Shown in pieces: positions 1 through 10,495 of a stretch of DNA of 64,000 nucleotides. Position numbers and translations under genes: made by a program. Each line of letters begins with the position of its first letter. Position 1 is the stretch's first letter. The DNA is from Adiantum capillus-veneris. Taxonomy: Eukaryota > Streptophyta > Polypodiopsida > Polypodiales > Pteridaceae. The notes beneath the pieces were generated by a model, which did no database searches, was not told where the DNA came from, and saw only the letters and a program-made list of their open reading frames with translations. The DNA lies in NCBI GenBank assembly GCA_014529385.2, contig CM043950.1, forward strand, positions 79,418,343 to 79,482,342. Direction: 5' to 3'.

Positions 1-130
1 CAAGAAGTTTCTAGAAGCTTGGAGAAGATTCCGAAAGAATCTAGAAGTTTTTGGAAATCTCTAGAAAGTTGAAGAAGGATCCAGAAGGTTCTAGAAGAAC
101 TAGAAGGATCAATAAGGTTCTAGAAGATTC
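1..130 (+). promoter_or_regulatory. Cluster of heat-shock-element-like motifs in LTR U3
   Basis: Three perfect three-pentamer heat-shock elements are visible: GAAnnTTCnnGAA at 4-16 and 84-96, and TTCnnGAAnnTTC at 118-130, among many further TCTAGAAG and AGAAGG words. They lie 60 to 190 bases upstream of the TATA box at 193-200, where an enhancer in U3 would sit. Heat-activated plant retrotransposons such as ONSEN carry such sites. Heat response here is inference; the region is also simply rich in AGAAG, so chance or drift is possible. Confidence 0.5.
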
Positions 131-192
131 TAACCTCCTCAAGAAGAACCTAGAAAGTCCTATCCTCCTCAAGTAACCTCCTCAAGCACTAG

Positions 193-351
193 TATAAATA
201 GGGGTCTTGGGACACAAGCCCCTAACTCTTGCCAACACCAGTTGTGAGACTCTTATGAGGAAATCCCTCTTCTAGTTCTTATGTTCAAGTCTTGTCCTTG
301 CAATCAAGCCTTTCCTTGTACTCAAGTCTTGTATCTAGATCTCTTAATAAA
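193..351 (+). promoter_or_regulatory. LTR TATA box and poly(A) signal
   Basis: TATAAATA at 193-200 is followed by an AATAAA at 346-351, the spacing expected for the R region of an LTR. Transcription would start around 220-230. The LTR end is not certain because the second LTR is absent; gag starts at 510. Confidence 0.5.
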
Positions 352-509
352 GTATTAAGTCTTGTAATCAAGATTAAGCTTATCACCAAGTCCCAAGTTC
401 TTGTACATTGTGAGCGCCTCCTCTTGCTCTCTTCTAGCTCTATACGCACTCATAATAGTTTGGCAAGACCACCATCTCTTAATCTTCTCAAGCCATCATA
501 GAGACGACG

Positions 510-1450
510 ATGGAAAGTGTCATCAACTCATTGCAAAGCATCCAAGCTCAGTTACAAGAACTTTGTAAGAGTAACGCTCAACTTCAAGCAGAGCAACCCC
601 TAATCTTGGGACCGGTGTTGCAAAATCTTCAATGTCAAATTCAAGAGCTTCAAGAGACAAGCACACATCAAACACAAGCTGCAAGATCTAGCTATTCTAA
701 ACAACATAAGAACGAGACAAAGGTCAGCATGCCTAAAAAATTTGATGGGACTAGATCAAAGTTTAGAGATTTTCTCCAACAAGTACGTCTCTTCATTCGA
801 ATGCAACGAGAGCGTTATCCAGATGATGCCTCTCAAGTAGGCCTTTTTGGGACCCTCCTCTCGGGTACGGCTCTCTCTTGGTTTTCTCCCTTACTTGAAA
901 AAGAATCTCCTCTTCTTCATGACTTTGAAGATTTTGTGCGGGAATTCTCTGCAACCTTTGGGTATACTGATAGAGCAAGGGTTGCTCAAACCAAACTTAG
1001 AAATCTCCGCCAAGGATCGAGACCTGCATCCGTCTATGCATCCGAATTTCAATAGCTCACTTGTGATCTGACTTGGCCTGAGGAATATTTCATTAGCCAA
1101 TTTCGGTGGGGATTAAAGGATGACGTAAAAGATCTTTTGTGTGACTATGCCAAAGGTTCACACACTAAGCGAGTTCATCTCTCAAGCAATAGAATGTGAT
1201 AATCGACTATTTGAGAGGAGACAAGAGAGGCTTCTTGGGGCACCGTTTGCGACCCCAAACAAAAGTGACACATAATGGCTACACATCTCAACAGGGCCAT
1301 GAATCAAGCATTGAGCCCATACAAATTGATTCATCATGATTTCAACCTCTCTCAGCCTAGGAGAAGCAAAGGCGACACATTAATGGCTTATGTATGTATT
1401 GTGGAGAGCAGGGGCACATAGTTCAACAGTGTCCAAGGAAGAGAAGGATG
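510..1450 (+). pseudogene. gag: Gag of the truncated Ty3 element
   Basis: A 181-residue frame from 510 holds the coiled-coil-like N-terminus and the retrotransposon Gag domain (PKKFDGTRSKFRDFL, GTLLSGTALSWFSPLLE, RQGSRPASVYASEFQ). It stops at 1053-1055, where the reading continues after the stop as LTCDL and ISQFRWGLKDDVKDLL in the same Gag homology. A CCHC zinc knuckle (C-x2-C-x4-H-x4-C, CMYCGEQGHIVQQC) is encoded near 1394-1435 in a shifted frame. Gag packages element RNA into virus-like particles in the cytoplasm. The stops and frameshifts make this copy inactive. Confidence 0.85.
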
Positions 1451-1554
1451 AAGGTTCATGGTGCAATGCCCTCAATGTGTTCGGAAAACATGGACATCCA
1501 ACCCCAATAGAGACTGACCGATTGGACAGAAGACAAGCAAAAAAAGGTCTCTTT

Positions 1555-1960
1555 CTTCCCATTGATTCCACTTCAAGTTTTATGCTACCAATCAAGATCC
1601 ATATGATGGGTAGGCACATGGATTGTGAAGCATTACTAGATTCATGCGCAACGGCGTGCTTCATGGACAAAGAATTTGCAAAAGAACAAGGCATACCACT
1701 TGTGGATAAGCTAATCCAGCAACTATAGAAGTCATTGATGATCGTCCCATCGCTTCAGGGGATATCAGGTATGGAAACTCACCCCATAGAAGTAACATTG
1801 CAGGAGCATGTTTCAAGAATAGCGTTCAATATTATACAAAGCCCAAGCAGTCCAATTGTTATTGGGCGACCGTGACTTGAATTGCATAACCCTGACATCG
1901 ATTGGAGGGCTCAGAGAATTGGACCACAAAATTTTCAAAAGAATAAGAGAAGGCATAATA
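1555..1960 (+). pseudogene. Retropepsin remnant with altered active site
   Basis: The frame 1390-1728 contains ALLDSCATACFMD from about 1630, which fits the aspartic protease motif LxDSGAT with Gly changed to Cys (Asp codon at 1639-1641). The expected downstream part is shifted into other frames after the stop at 1726-1728. Position between the Gag zinc knuckle and RT supports the call. The Gly to Cys change and frameshift indicate loss of protease function. Confidence 0.6.
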
Positions 1961-1967
1961 GGCCTAT

Positions 1968-3345
1968 ATGTTGGATTACAATGATGTTTTTCAGAAGAAG
2001 AATCTAGACCTCTTGCCGAAGCATCGACCTGATGATTGTGCTATAGAGCTTCAGGAGGGAAGGCAATCCCCTTTTGGCCCAATATACAAGCTATCTCAAG
2101 ATGAATTGGTAGAATTACGGAAAAATATTGATAAGAATCTTGCTAAAGGGTTCATACAGCATTCAAAGTCCCCAGCTGGAGCTCCAATACTCTTTGTAAA
2201 AAAGGACGGAACTCTCCGGATGTGCGTGGATTATAGGGGCCTAAACAAGGTCACCGCCGTTAAGAATTGCTATCCCCTTCCCTTGATCCCAGAGCTTCTT
2301 GAGCACCTTGGAAAGGCAAGAATATTTACAAAAATAGATCTTCGTGGTGCTTACAACCTAGTCAGAATCAAAGACAGCCTTTCGGACAAGGTATGGACAC
2401 TTTGAATATACCGTCATGCCATTTGGTCTCACAAATGCCCCAACTGTTTTTCAACATTTAATAAACGATATCTTTCAGGAGTATTTGGATTATTTTGTGG
2501 TAATATATTTGGATGATATCTTGATATTTTCCAAGGATCAAGAAGAGAATGGACACCATGTATGATTAGTGCTTGAAAAGCTTCGTGCATCAGGGCTATA
2601 TGCAAAGTTGGAGAAGTGCTCTTTTCATCAATCTAAGGTGGAATTTCTTGGTTATGTAATTTATGAAAAGGGAATCTCCATGGATCTAAAGAAGGTTTAA
2701 ACCATCCTTGATTGGGAGACACCCACCTCGGTAAGAGATGTTCAATGTTTCCTTGGATTTGCAAAATTTTTATCGTATCTTTATATAGGGATACTCCAAG
2801 ATGGTTACAACACTCACAAGGTTGACATGCCATAATAAGTTTGTCTGGAACTTAGAGGCCGCGAAAGTATTTCAGACTCTCAAGCAAGCTTTTACGACCG
2901 CACCCATTCTAATTCACGCAGATCCTACAAAGCCTTTCATCCTAGAAATAGGCGCTTCAGATTTTTCCCTGGACGCTATTCTATCCCAAGTAGGAGAGGA
3001 TGGTCGAGTACATCTAGTGGCTTTTCTTTCCTGCAAGTTCTCAGCTACAAAAATCAATTATGAAATCCATGACAAAGAGCTCTTAGCAATCATTGACTCC
3101 TTTGACACTTGGTGTCACCTACTTGAAGGAGCTCCTCATAAGATCACTATCTATACAAATCACAAGAATTTGGAATACTTCATGATATCCCACGTCTTGA
3201 ATTGTTGCCAAGCCAGGTGGAGTGGTACCCTTTCAAGGTTTGATTCTCTTATCTCTTATAGACCGGACCGTCAACAAGCTAAGCCTGATGCCTTATCAAG
3301 AAGATCCTACCTTACACCTAGAAAAGGTCACACAACATTTGATCA
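1968..3345 (+). pseudogene. pol: Reverse transcriptase and RNase H of the truncated Ty3 element
   Basis: The RT fingers and palm are readable from 1968 ([40 protein letters not shown]). After a frameshift near 2390 the palm continues with [10 protein letters not shown] and the catalytic YLDD at 2506-2517. In-frame stops occur near 2563 and 2697, and another shift precedes the frame at 2801. That frame carries the connection and RNase H region (FILEIGASDFSLDAILSQ, INYEIHDKELLAI, KPDALSRR). RNase H would remove RNA from the hybrid during cDNA synthesis. The domains are recognisable end to end but cannot be translated as one protein. Confidence 0.9.
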
Positions 3346-4290
3346 ACAAGAGAAGGCCACCATGAGCCAAGCTCTTGAAGATTCTACTTTTCTTTCTAAG
3401 GTGAAGATGCAAATTTCCAAAGACCCACTTGCTCAGAATATTAGACAACAACTACAAGGACAAGAGGTTAACGAGGAATTTCAAGAAATTGTTGGACTAA
3501 TTTACTATAAGGGTCTTCTCTATATTCCGCCAAGACCAACACGCTTGGAGGTACTTCAACAATGGCATGATCTTCCATCAGTAGGGCATTTTGGGGTTAA
3601 TAAGACAATTGAGCTTCTCTCCCGTGACTTTTGGTGGCCTCAAATGTGGAAGCTTGTCAAGGAGTATGTAGGCACTTGTGACACTTGCAATAGATCAAAG
3701 GCCCCTCGTCATCATCCTCATGGGTTACTCCATCCCTTCCCCATTCCAACCAAACCATGGTCATCCATCTCCATGGATTTCATTGTAGAGCTACCCTTGT
3801 CACAAGGATAAAACCATAACCAGCGAAGGCACAACCAAACTCTCTCTAAAGCATATCTATCGTTATCACTGATTACCGGATGACATATTTTCTAATTGAG
3901 GCTTACAATTCATCTCTAGCTTTTGGAAAAGCTTATTCAATCACCCACAAAGTGATGGACAAACAGAGAGATTGAATCAAGTTTTTGAACAGTATCTCCG
4001 TTGTACTATCAATTATCACCAGGATAATTGGGTCGAGCTCCTACCGCTAGCAAAATTCTCCTATAATAACAGTTTTCATGCCTCCACCCATCACACTCCA
4101 TTCTTTGCTAATTATGGTCAGCATCCCAGATAGGATATCCATAGACACTATCAAGTCAAGAATTCATCTTACACAAAAATAATCTGCAATTCACAAAGAA
4201 CTTACAATTCAATCAAAGAATCTCAATCCAAGTATAAGGAAAGTTCAGATCTCCATCGCATGTAGCAGGGTGAAAGCATGAATAGGTGGA
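3346..4290 (+). pseudogene. Integrase remnant with internal deletion
   Basis: The HHCC zinc-binding region is complete (WHDLPSVGHFGVNKT, YVGTCDTCNRSK), and the first catalytic Asp sits in SISMDFIVELP near 3775. After the stop at 3809 the text jumps from the start of the core to the region around [13 protein letters not shown] near 3945-3985, so the stretch with the second catalytic Asp is deleted. The core continues as [15 protein letters not shown] and fades near 4290; there is no chromodomain. Nonfunctional. Confidence 0.85.
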
Positions 4291-4980
4291 AAGCTATATA
4301 TGTGATATAATTAAATAGCATAGCATGACATTGGGGGTGTGGTCACTGGTGCCATATTTCAAATGTCTATATTTATATTCTAAAAAATGTTATACTTGAA
4401 AATTCAGCCTTCACACACCCACTTTCTTTCATGAGTAGTTGGCAGTTTCAAACACCGTGCCCCCCCCCCCCCCCCCCCCCCCCCCCGACCCCCCGCCTCT
4501 CTCTCTCTCTCTCTCGCGTGCGTGCGTGCGTCCTCAAGGTCTACTGTGCTTAGAGCTTCTATTGTGCAAGATTGGCTGCTTCAAGGAGGATTGCAGTAAC
4601 TTCCCTCTTCTCTTCGAGGTATGTCTCTCCCATTGAACATGTACACTCTCTACTGCTTGAGCACGTGCGCCCCACTTGGGATCATTTAGCTACATTAAGC
4701 TGCATGAGTGCCACACCTTGCTTATTTGCAACAAGAGGCGAGCAAAACCTAATGCTGTTGTTGGCTGCATGAGAGGGCATAGACTCCCGAGGTAATTTGC
4801 TAGTCCACAAGCTGCATGCAACCTTGGGGCAAATCCCATAGCACATCACCTTGAATGCCCTGCTTAGAATAGCAGGCACATGAAGTTCTTATTTCTTTTT
4901 AGCAGGGATTATAAGTGAGGGCACACCATGTCTCATGAGTTCGTTGGATGATGTGTAGGTATATCACTTGAGACTGCATC
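4291..4980. other. Spacer with no recognised gene
   Basis: Between the integrase remnant and the next open frames I see only AT-rich sequence, a poly-C/(TC)n microsatellite and short frames without recognisable motifs. Confidence 0.6.
4459..4530. repeat. Poly-C, (TC)n and (CGTG)n microsatellite
   Basis: A run of nearly 30 C is followed by GACC, a short C run, (TC) repeats and GTGCGTGCGTGCG. The exact C count is doubtful in any assembly. A similar poly-C then (TC)n tract recurs at 61904-61943. Confidence 0.9.
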
Positions 4981-5950
4981 ATGGCACCTTCCTCAAAGCA
5001 TCCGATTCAAGCAAGCAACACTCTAGTTAGGAACATCGAACCACCTCTGCATACAAAGTTTTGTCGTCTTGTCGAGGAATTTCATATGGAGCATGGATTT
5101 CCATTGGACGGAGTTGACATGCGTAGCTTGACAAGAAACAATGACATCTCTGAGGAGGACTGGGAAGCTATCTTTATATGCCCAAAGCCTGTTCCGAGTA
5201 GCTAGAAGAAAGTGAAGGCATACCATGCTCGGTTGGAGTTCTTACAAAATCTTGTGTGGAGACACTGGGATGTCTACCAGGAGGGTCCCTTCATGTATGA
5301 AGTAGTCAATTTGCAAAGGCATTTTCATTGGAAAATTTCAGTGAATCTGACAAACATCAAATTTCTTGGGATATCTTTGCAGAGAGAGCAATGAGAACCT
5401 CAAAAGAAAGACACAACTTGCAAAACAAGATCAAGAGGTGGGAAGAGCAGATGAGTGGTAGAGGGAGAGGTTCCAAAACTACTATTGCCTCTACCAGATC
5501 ATCATTGAAAACAGAAGGTACGTTTGTACCATTGTCAAGCGTGCCTATAGGAGGATGCCTGGTACAATTGGCAGACAAGGATAGCAGGGCACTTGCAAAA
5601 ATGAAGAATATTGCAGAGGGAAGATTGCAAGACTAGAGGGTGCAAAGAAGTAGGTAGAGTATCAAGTCAGAGAATTGCATAGGTCTGAGGGTGCTCAAAG
5701 CTCAAACACTTTGGCCATAAAGTTGCAAACGGAGATTGATTGCATGCAAGACCCTGTAGCTCAACAATGCCTGATTGATTTGATTGGACAGTTCTCGAGT
5801 ACTATTAGAGAGAACATTGATGAATTAGAAGCCAATGTGGCTAAAGCAAAGGGGCATACCCTCCTACATGTGCTTCACTTTATTTTGGAGTATGTGGTTC
5901 ACTTCCATGTGGTTAGAGTGTTTTGGATTGTATGGTTATGTACTGTATGA
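4981..5950 (+). pseudogene. Unrecognised plus-strand exons, frameshifted
   Basis: Consecutive frames at 4981-5205, 5212-5394, 5328-5636 and 5675-5950 have coding-like composition and follow one another closely, but each is closed by a stop or shift (TAG at 5203-5205, TAG near 5634, another near 5650). The text is charged and helical (KIKRWEEQMSGRGRG, LQTEIDCMQDPVAQQCLIDL, ENIDELEANVAKAKG), suggesting a coiled-coil protein. I recognise no domain. The frames end where the palindromic-repeat region starts at 5955, and further plus-strand coding-like sequence resumes after a good 3' splice site at 9452-9454, so they may be 5' exons of the same gene. Alternative: relics of a captured gene inside a DNA transposon. 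Confidence 0.4.
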
Positions 5951-5954
5951 GCAT

Positions 5955-6239
5955 ATTCTATTTCTGCTAGGTGCTATATAGTACAAAATATGTGCTATAT
6001 GGTCACAACATAGCCGTCATCTTGATGGAGTGGGTGGTTATATGCTATGTGCCATGTGTGGTTATGTGCTATGTGATTTATAGTTCAATCTAGGTGCAGC
6101 AAGTTCACAATAGTACCCTCATCTATTTGTAATGTGTGTGATTCTATGCTATGTGCTATGTGTGGTTATGTGTTATGTGATACATAGCAAAATGGACATG
6201 TGTAATATGTGCTATATAGCATAACCTGTATGCTATATG
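5955..6239. repeat. Left block of TGTGCTATATAGCACA-type palindromic array
   Basis: Degenerate copies of a 16-bp self-complementary motif (half-site TGTGCTAT) are spread through diverged units of roughly 80-110 bp, with phrases such as TTCACAATAG, GGTTATGTGCTATGTG and GATACATAGCA. The stretch 6095-6215 is closely similar, in the same orientation, to 22640-22757. The block is split from its continuation (8852-9400) by the retrotransposon at 6240-8851. Confidence 0.75.
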
Positions 6240-6381
6240 TGTTGAAAGAGAAAGAGAGAGCACAAAAATAGAACCCCAAAGTGTGTAGAATACACACATG
6301 AGATGATGTATATATAGAGGGGACCTGGGTGCCATATATAGAGAAGCCATATATTGAGTAGCTTCACATATAAGCTCAACA
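6240..6381 (-). repeat. 3' LTR of the 2.6-kb element
   Basis: 142 bp, TGTTGA to TCAACA, nearly identical to 8710-8851. On the minus strand the base run GAGCGGGGG (6382-6390) abuts it as polypurine tract. Confidence 0.92.
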
Positions 6382-7079
6382 CCCCCGCTCAAATAAGGGT
6401 CCCTAACTGTGGATGAAAAAACCCTTGGGGGATCAAGGGAAAAACCCACAGCTCTATATACACCCACCGTTATATTATAAAAATCATTGAATATACAAAT
6501 GTTCATGAGGAGCTACATCACTCCTTTTACAATGAATATTTTATGAGAGCTACATCACTCCTTTTACAATGAATGTTTTATGAGGAGTTACATTACTCCT
6601 ATCCTATCAAATACAATAATGAATACAAAGGTTCAATAAAGAGGTGTAAAGGCTATCGATTAGCTCGTAATCAGAAGTGTCTCCATGAATCTGCTATGTA
6701 GCTTGTCATCACTATCGTATCACCAAATATATCTTCATGTTGTCATCAATATGACATCACCAAACATATCTGCATAAATCTTTTATTGTCACCAAGTTTG
6801 TCTTCATAAAATCAATTCTTTGATGAATCCTACATAGATCATAAACTCAAAAAAACATAGTCATGAAAATTATTAGCATCGTTAGTGAAATAATTTACGT
6901 TCACAATGCCCTAAGAGATGGTTCGCGATGCCACTCTTTTGACGACATATATACGCACGAAAACATATGGTACATAGAGTATGAACATAAAAGTACAAGA
7001 TGCATGATTACGTGATGCAAATGATATGTGTATAAACTACATAAAACAACATTTATCAACGTAGTCATCAATGAATATC

Positions 7080-7500
7080 ATCAAAGTATTAACAAACATC
7101 ATCATTGTATCAATAAAAATGAATAAGTCATCATGGTATCAACAAAAAGCATCATGATATCACCGAAAATAATCATTGTATCAACGAAACAACATCATGG
7201 AATCACCGAGAATAACCATGGTATCAACGAAACAACATCATGGTATCACCGAGAATAACCATGGTATCAACGAAACAGCATCATGGTATCAACAAAAATC
7301 ACCATGGAATTAACGAAATATCATCATGGAATCACCGAGAATACCCATGGTATCAATGAAACATCATCATGGCATCACCGAGAATAACCATGGTATCAAT
7401 GAAATATCATCATGGTATCGACAAAAATCACCATGACCAAAGTACTAACAAAACATCATCATGGTACCATTAAAACCACTATGGTATCAACGAGAAATTA
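7080..7500. repeat. Tandem array of about 42-bp units in the 2.6-kb element
   Basis: Alternating phrases CATCATGGTATCACCGAG and AACCATGGTATCAACGAAAC repeat about ten times with drift toward the edges. Each unit carries two ATGGTATCA words. No open frame; function unknown. Confidence 0.85.
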
Positions 7501-7788
7501 TCAATAAAACGACGAAACTATATCTCTAAAAGAATATTTATACGAGAATCAATGAACGAGTATATCATAAGACAAAAGATCATGTACCAACAGTAGCTCG
7601 ATAGAATTTGTACGATCATCAACTGCTCGACTAAATCGGAACGATATGTAACTGGCTTCTGCTTCAAAGTTACGTCAGTAACAAATATATGATTGATGAA
7701 GAAAAAATATAATTGAGAAGTTTTCAATTATGAGAAAAATCAAAAGCAAAAAGTAAAATTTTGCTTTTCAAACATATTCATAGTCCAT

Positions 7789-8690
7789 GAACGATAACCC
7801 AAAATCGGTGCAGAATTTAGAGAAAATTTCTTCTGCAAAGTTATAGACCACGTCGATTCCGATGGCTCAAGCGAATAGTTTCTCATCGATTCCGATGCCT
7901 GAAGCGGCTAGTTTCTTCTCCAAAGTTGTAGACCACATCGATTCCGATCCCTCACGCGGGTAGTTTCTGCAAATCGTTTTCAATTAGTAGAAAAATCAAA
8001 ACATAAAACGAAACTTGCTTTTCACGTATGTATGCAGTCTGCGAACGATAACTCAAAATCGGTGCAGAATTTGAAAAAACTTCCTTCTGCAAAGTTGTAG
8101 ATCAAATCGATTCCGGTCTCCTCACAGAGTAGTTTCTGCAAAATCGTTTTCAATTAGCAGAAAAATCAAAAACACAAAGTGGAACATGCTTTTCATGCAT
8201 GTACGTAGTCCGCGAACGATAACTCAAAATCGGTGAAGAATTTGAAAAAACTTCCTTCTACAACATTGTAGACCACATCGATTTTGATCTCTTTACAGGG
8301 TAGTTTCTACAAAATCGTTTTCAATTAGCAGAGAAATCAAAAACATAAAGCAAAAGTTGCTTTTCGCGTATGTACGCAGTCCACGAACGATAACTCAAAA
8401 TCGCTGTAGAATTTGAAAAAACTTCCTTCTGCAAAGTTGTAGAACACATCGATTCCGGTCCTTGCATGTGGTAGTTTCTGCAAAACCGTTTTCAATTAGC
8501 TGAAAAATCAAAAACAAAAAACGGAACATGCTTTTCAGGCATGTACGCAGTCCGCGAACGATAACTCAAAATCGGTGAAGAATTTGAAAAAACTTGCTTC
8601 TGCAAAGTTGTAGACCACAGCGATTCCGGTCTCCTTCATGAGTAGTTTCTGCAAAATCGTTTTCAATTAGCAGAGAAATAAAAAACAAGA
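7789..8690. repeat. Tandem array of 171-bp units in the 2.6-kb element
   Basis: The phrase CGAACGATAACTCAAAATCG recurs near 8041, 8212, 8383 and 8555, spaced 171-172 bases, with an earlier diverged unit at 7789 enlarged by internal duplications. Units also share GCAAAGTTGTAGACCACA and TTTTCAATTAGCAG. No coding capacity seen. Confidence 0.88.
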
Positions 8691-8697
8691 ACCTACT

Positions 8698-8709
8698 GCT
8701 CTGATATCA
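8698..8709 (-). promoter_or_regulatory. Primer-binding site, initiator tRNA-Met type
   Basis: On the minus strand TGATATCAGAGC follows directly after the LTR end. It matches the tRNA-iMet complement TGGTATCAGAGC with one mismatch. It fixes the element's orientation. Confidence 0.8.
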
Positions 8710-8851
8710 TGTTGAAAGAGAAAGAGAGAGCACAGAAATAGAACCCCAAAGTGTGTAGAATACACACATGAGATGATGTATATATAGAGGGGATCTGGGT
8801 GCCATATATAGAGAAGCCATATATTGAGTAGCTTCACATATAAGCTCAACA
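8710..8851 (-). repeat. 5' LTR of the 2.6-kb element
   Basis: 142 bp LTR, followed on its outer side by the target duplication ATATG at 8852-8856. Confidence 0.92.
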
Positions 8852-9400
8852 ATATGCTCACAGTATAGCCCTGAAGTGTGTGCTAAATATTGATATGTGC
8901 TACATAGCACAATCTTTTTATGTGCTATGTGCTAAATAGCACATTTTGTGTGTTATATGTTCACAATATAGCCCTGGAGTGTGTGGAATAGTGGATTGTG
9001 CTATATAGCACAATCTCTATTTTTGCTATGTGCTACATAGCACCATCTCTAATTGTGCTATGTGCTACACAACACAATATTTGTGCTATATGCTATGTGC
9101 TACTCTCATATAGCCCACTGCATATCATATACCCAACAAGCTTGTGCTATATAACATATAGAGAAAATGTTTGGGCTATATCTGATATTTTAAAAAATCT
9201 CTCTGTTATGATCTATAGAGCATACTCTATGTAGCACTTATAGCACATTATACTTGGACTGTGCTATGTACTATATAGCACAGTGCATATCATATACCAC
9301 ATCAAGCTTGTGTTTATAGCATATAGAGTAAGTGCTTGTCTTATATGTGGTATTCCAAATAAGGGATAAGATTCATGCTGCATATTCTTTTCAGCAATCT
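8852..9400. repeat. Continuation of the left palindromic array
   Basis: Dense near-copies of the palindrome occur, for example GTGCTACATAGCACA near 8906, GTGCTAAATAGCACA near 8929, a perfect-looking copy near 8998-9013 and GTACTATATAGCACAG near 9268. A phrase of the type TCACAATATAGCCCTGGAGTG recurs here and near 6001. The array stops about 50 bases before a candidate 3' splice site. Confidence 0.8.
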
Positions 9401-9454
9401 GCTTTTGTTGGGTTATTGAGACTTAAATTAGATGTGTTATCTTCTTTGTTTCAG

Positions 9455-10495
9455 AGGCACTACTTGTAGAAGTAGAGACCAACATAGCACAGGAACCAGA
9501 GATTTTGTGTTATCATGGAGAGGACTTCACATAATGTGGGGGCGAGTTTGCTGAAGCCTTTCCCTCCTATGGATTTTGAGCAGAGCATTAGCGAGGTGGC
9601 ACTTAATGGGTTCTACCATTGTGTAGGATGTGGATCATCGTTCGATGCCAGAAGCTTGGATGTATTCTCCCTGCCTTGCACCCATGTGTAGCATATGCTA
9701 TGCTTCGTGCATGTATGTAGAGACTATGGATATTGTGTTACACTAGATTGCAACATGTCTGTTTCCCCTAGAGCTAGGCATATGAGTGGTCTGAAGGTGA
9801 AGAGTGACATGAAAGAATCAAGTGTAGGTAGTCATTGTCTCAATTATTTACTAGTACTATTGCAGGCCCACTTTCCATTGGAAGTTTCAACTCTGGCATT
9901 TAATGAAATCATTTACAGGTACAGACATCGCAACAGAGACCTGTATACAAGAATCATTGAGGACAAAAACAGAGAGAGACTCTACGCAGGCCACTGGTAG
10001 GTACCAAAATTAGTATCTATGTGTGTATTTTCGGATACTCCAAGTGAGACTTTGTAAATAGCTTGCTTTGTAGAACAATCATCGCATGCTTTCTCTAACA
10101 ACCCGATGCATTCCACAAGGAAGAATGGCCTGATTACCCCAGGGATGCAGCCATCCCTTGAAGCGGATTCTACCGTAGGGGATGCAGTACATGGAGTAGT
10201 TGAAGACATCTTGATGGCAAAGTCTTCTGCAGTCAAATCACCTAGGCAAAAACTAACTCGAAGAAGGCTGTTGCGTTCTCCATTAAGTGCCAAAGCATCA
10301 CCAAGTGTGGACACTAGAGATGAAGCATCAGATGTGGCAGTTGCAGATGCGGTGAAAGAAACACCCCCTCCAGCGGGGAAGAAGCCAACACCAAAGCACA
10401 AGAAATCGACTCCCAAGAGCTTAGGTGGAAGTCCCACAATGGATATACCTCTTGATTCATTTAGGAAGAGGAAGAAACCAAATGCAAATCAATGA
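9455..10495 (+). pseudogene. Plus-strand exons with RING-like cysteine pattern, then basic Ser/Lys-rich tail
   Basis: A good plant-type 3' splice site (CTTCTTTGTTTCAG) ends at 9454. Downstream, 9595-9745 reads as FYHCVGCGSSFDARSLDVFSLPCTH, then a TAG, then HMLCFVHVC. The spacing C-x2-C, LPC-x-H and H-x2-C resembles a RING or related zinc finger, interrupted by a stop. A later frame at 10106-10495 encodes a basic, proline- and serine-rich segment (KSPRQKLTRRRLLRS, KKPTPKHKKSTPKS) that looks nuclear and disordered. Whether these are exons of one gene is inference. The zinc-finger reading is moderate at best, and the in-frame stop argues for decay or a mis-set exon edge. Confidence 0.4.

Larger units (their letters stand above)
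1..4290 (+). mobile_element. Truncated, decayed Ty3/gypsy retrotransposon (chromovirus-like)
   Basis: The order LTR fragment, gag, zinc knuckle, protease, RT, RNase H, integrase is readable on the plus strand through several frameshifts and stops. The left end is cut by the window; no 3' LTR or chromodomain follows the integrase, whose similarity fades near 4290. The Gag and RT wording (start of RT with [44 protein letters not shown]) resembles the chromovirus type I know from fungi and vertebrates more than the common seed-plant clades; this lineage call is from memory. No clear tRNA primer site follows the LTR, so self-priming as in Tf1/sushi-type elements is possible but unproven. The copy cannot be autonomous. 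Confidence 0.88.
6240..8851 (-). mobile_element. Non-autonomous LTR retrotransposon (2.6 kb, TRIM/LARD-like), complete
   Basis: Two direct 142-bp LTRs (6240-6381, 8710-8851) start TGTTGA and end TCAACA and differ at only two bases by my count. A perfect 5-bp target duplication ATATG flanks the element (6235-6239, 8852-8856). The minus strand carries a primer site next to the 8710 LTR and a polypurine tract next to the 6240 LTR, so the sense strand is minus. The 2.3-kb interior has no coding frame; it is made of tandem arrays. Transposition would depend on proteins from another element. The initiator-Met primer type is common in Copia elements and several Gypsy clades, so the superfamily stays open. 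Confidence 0.93.

Noticed and set aside
6156-6506. 116-codon minus-strand frame
   Set aside because: It lies over the 142-bp LTR and reappears in the other LTR copy (8707-8910); a by-product of LTR sequence.
7080-7500. ATGGTATCA words read as multiple primer-binding sites
   Set aside because: They match TGGTATCA on the plus strand, but the element's sense strand is minus, so they are not in primer-site orientation.
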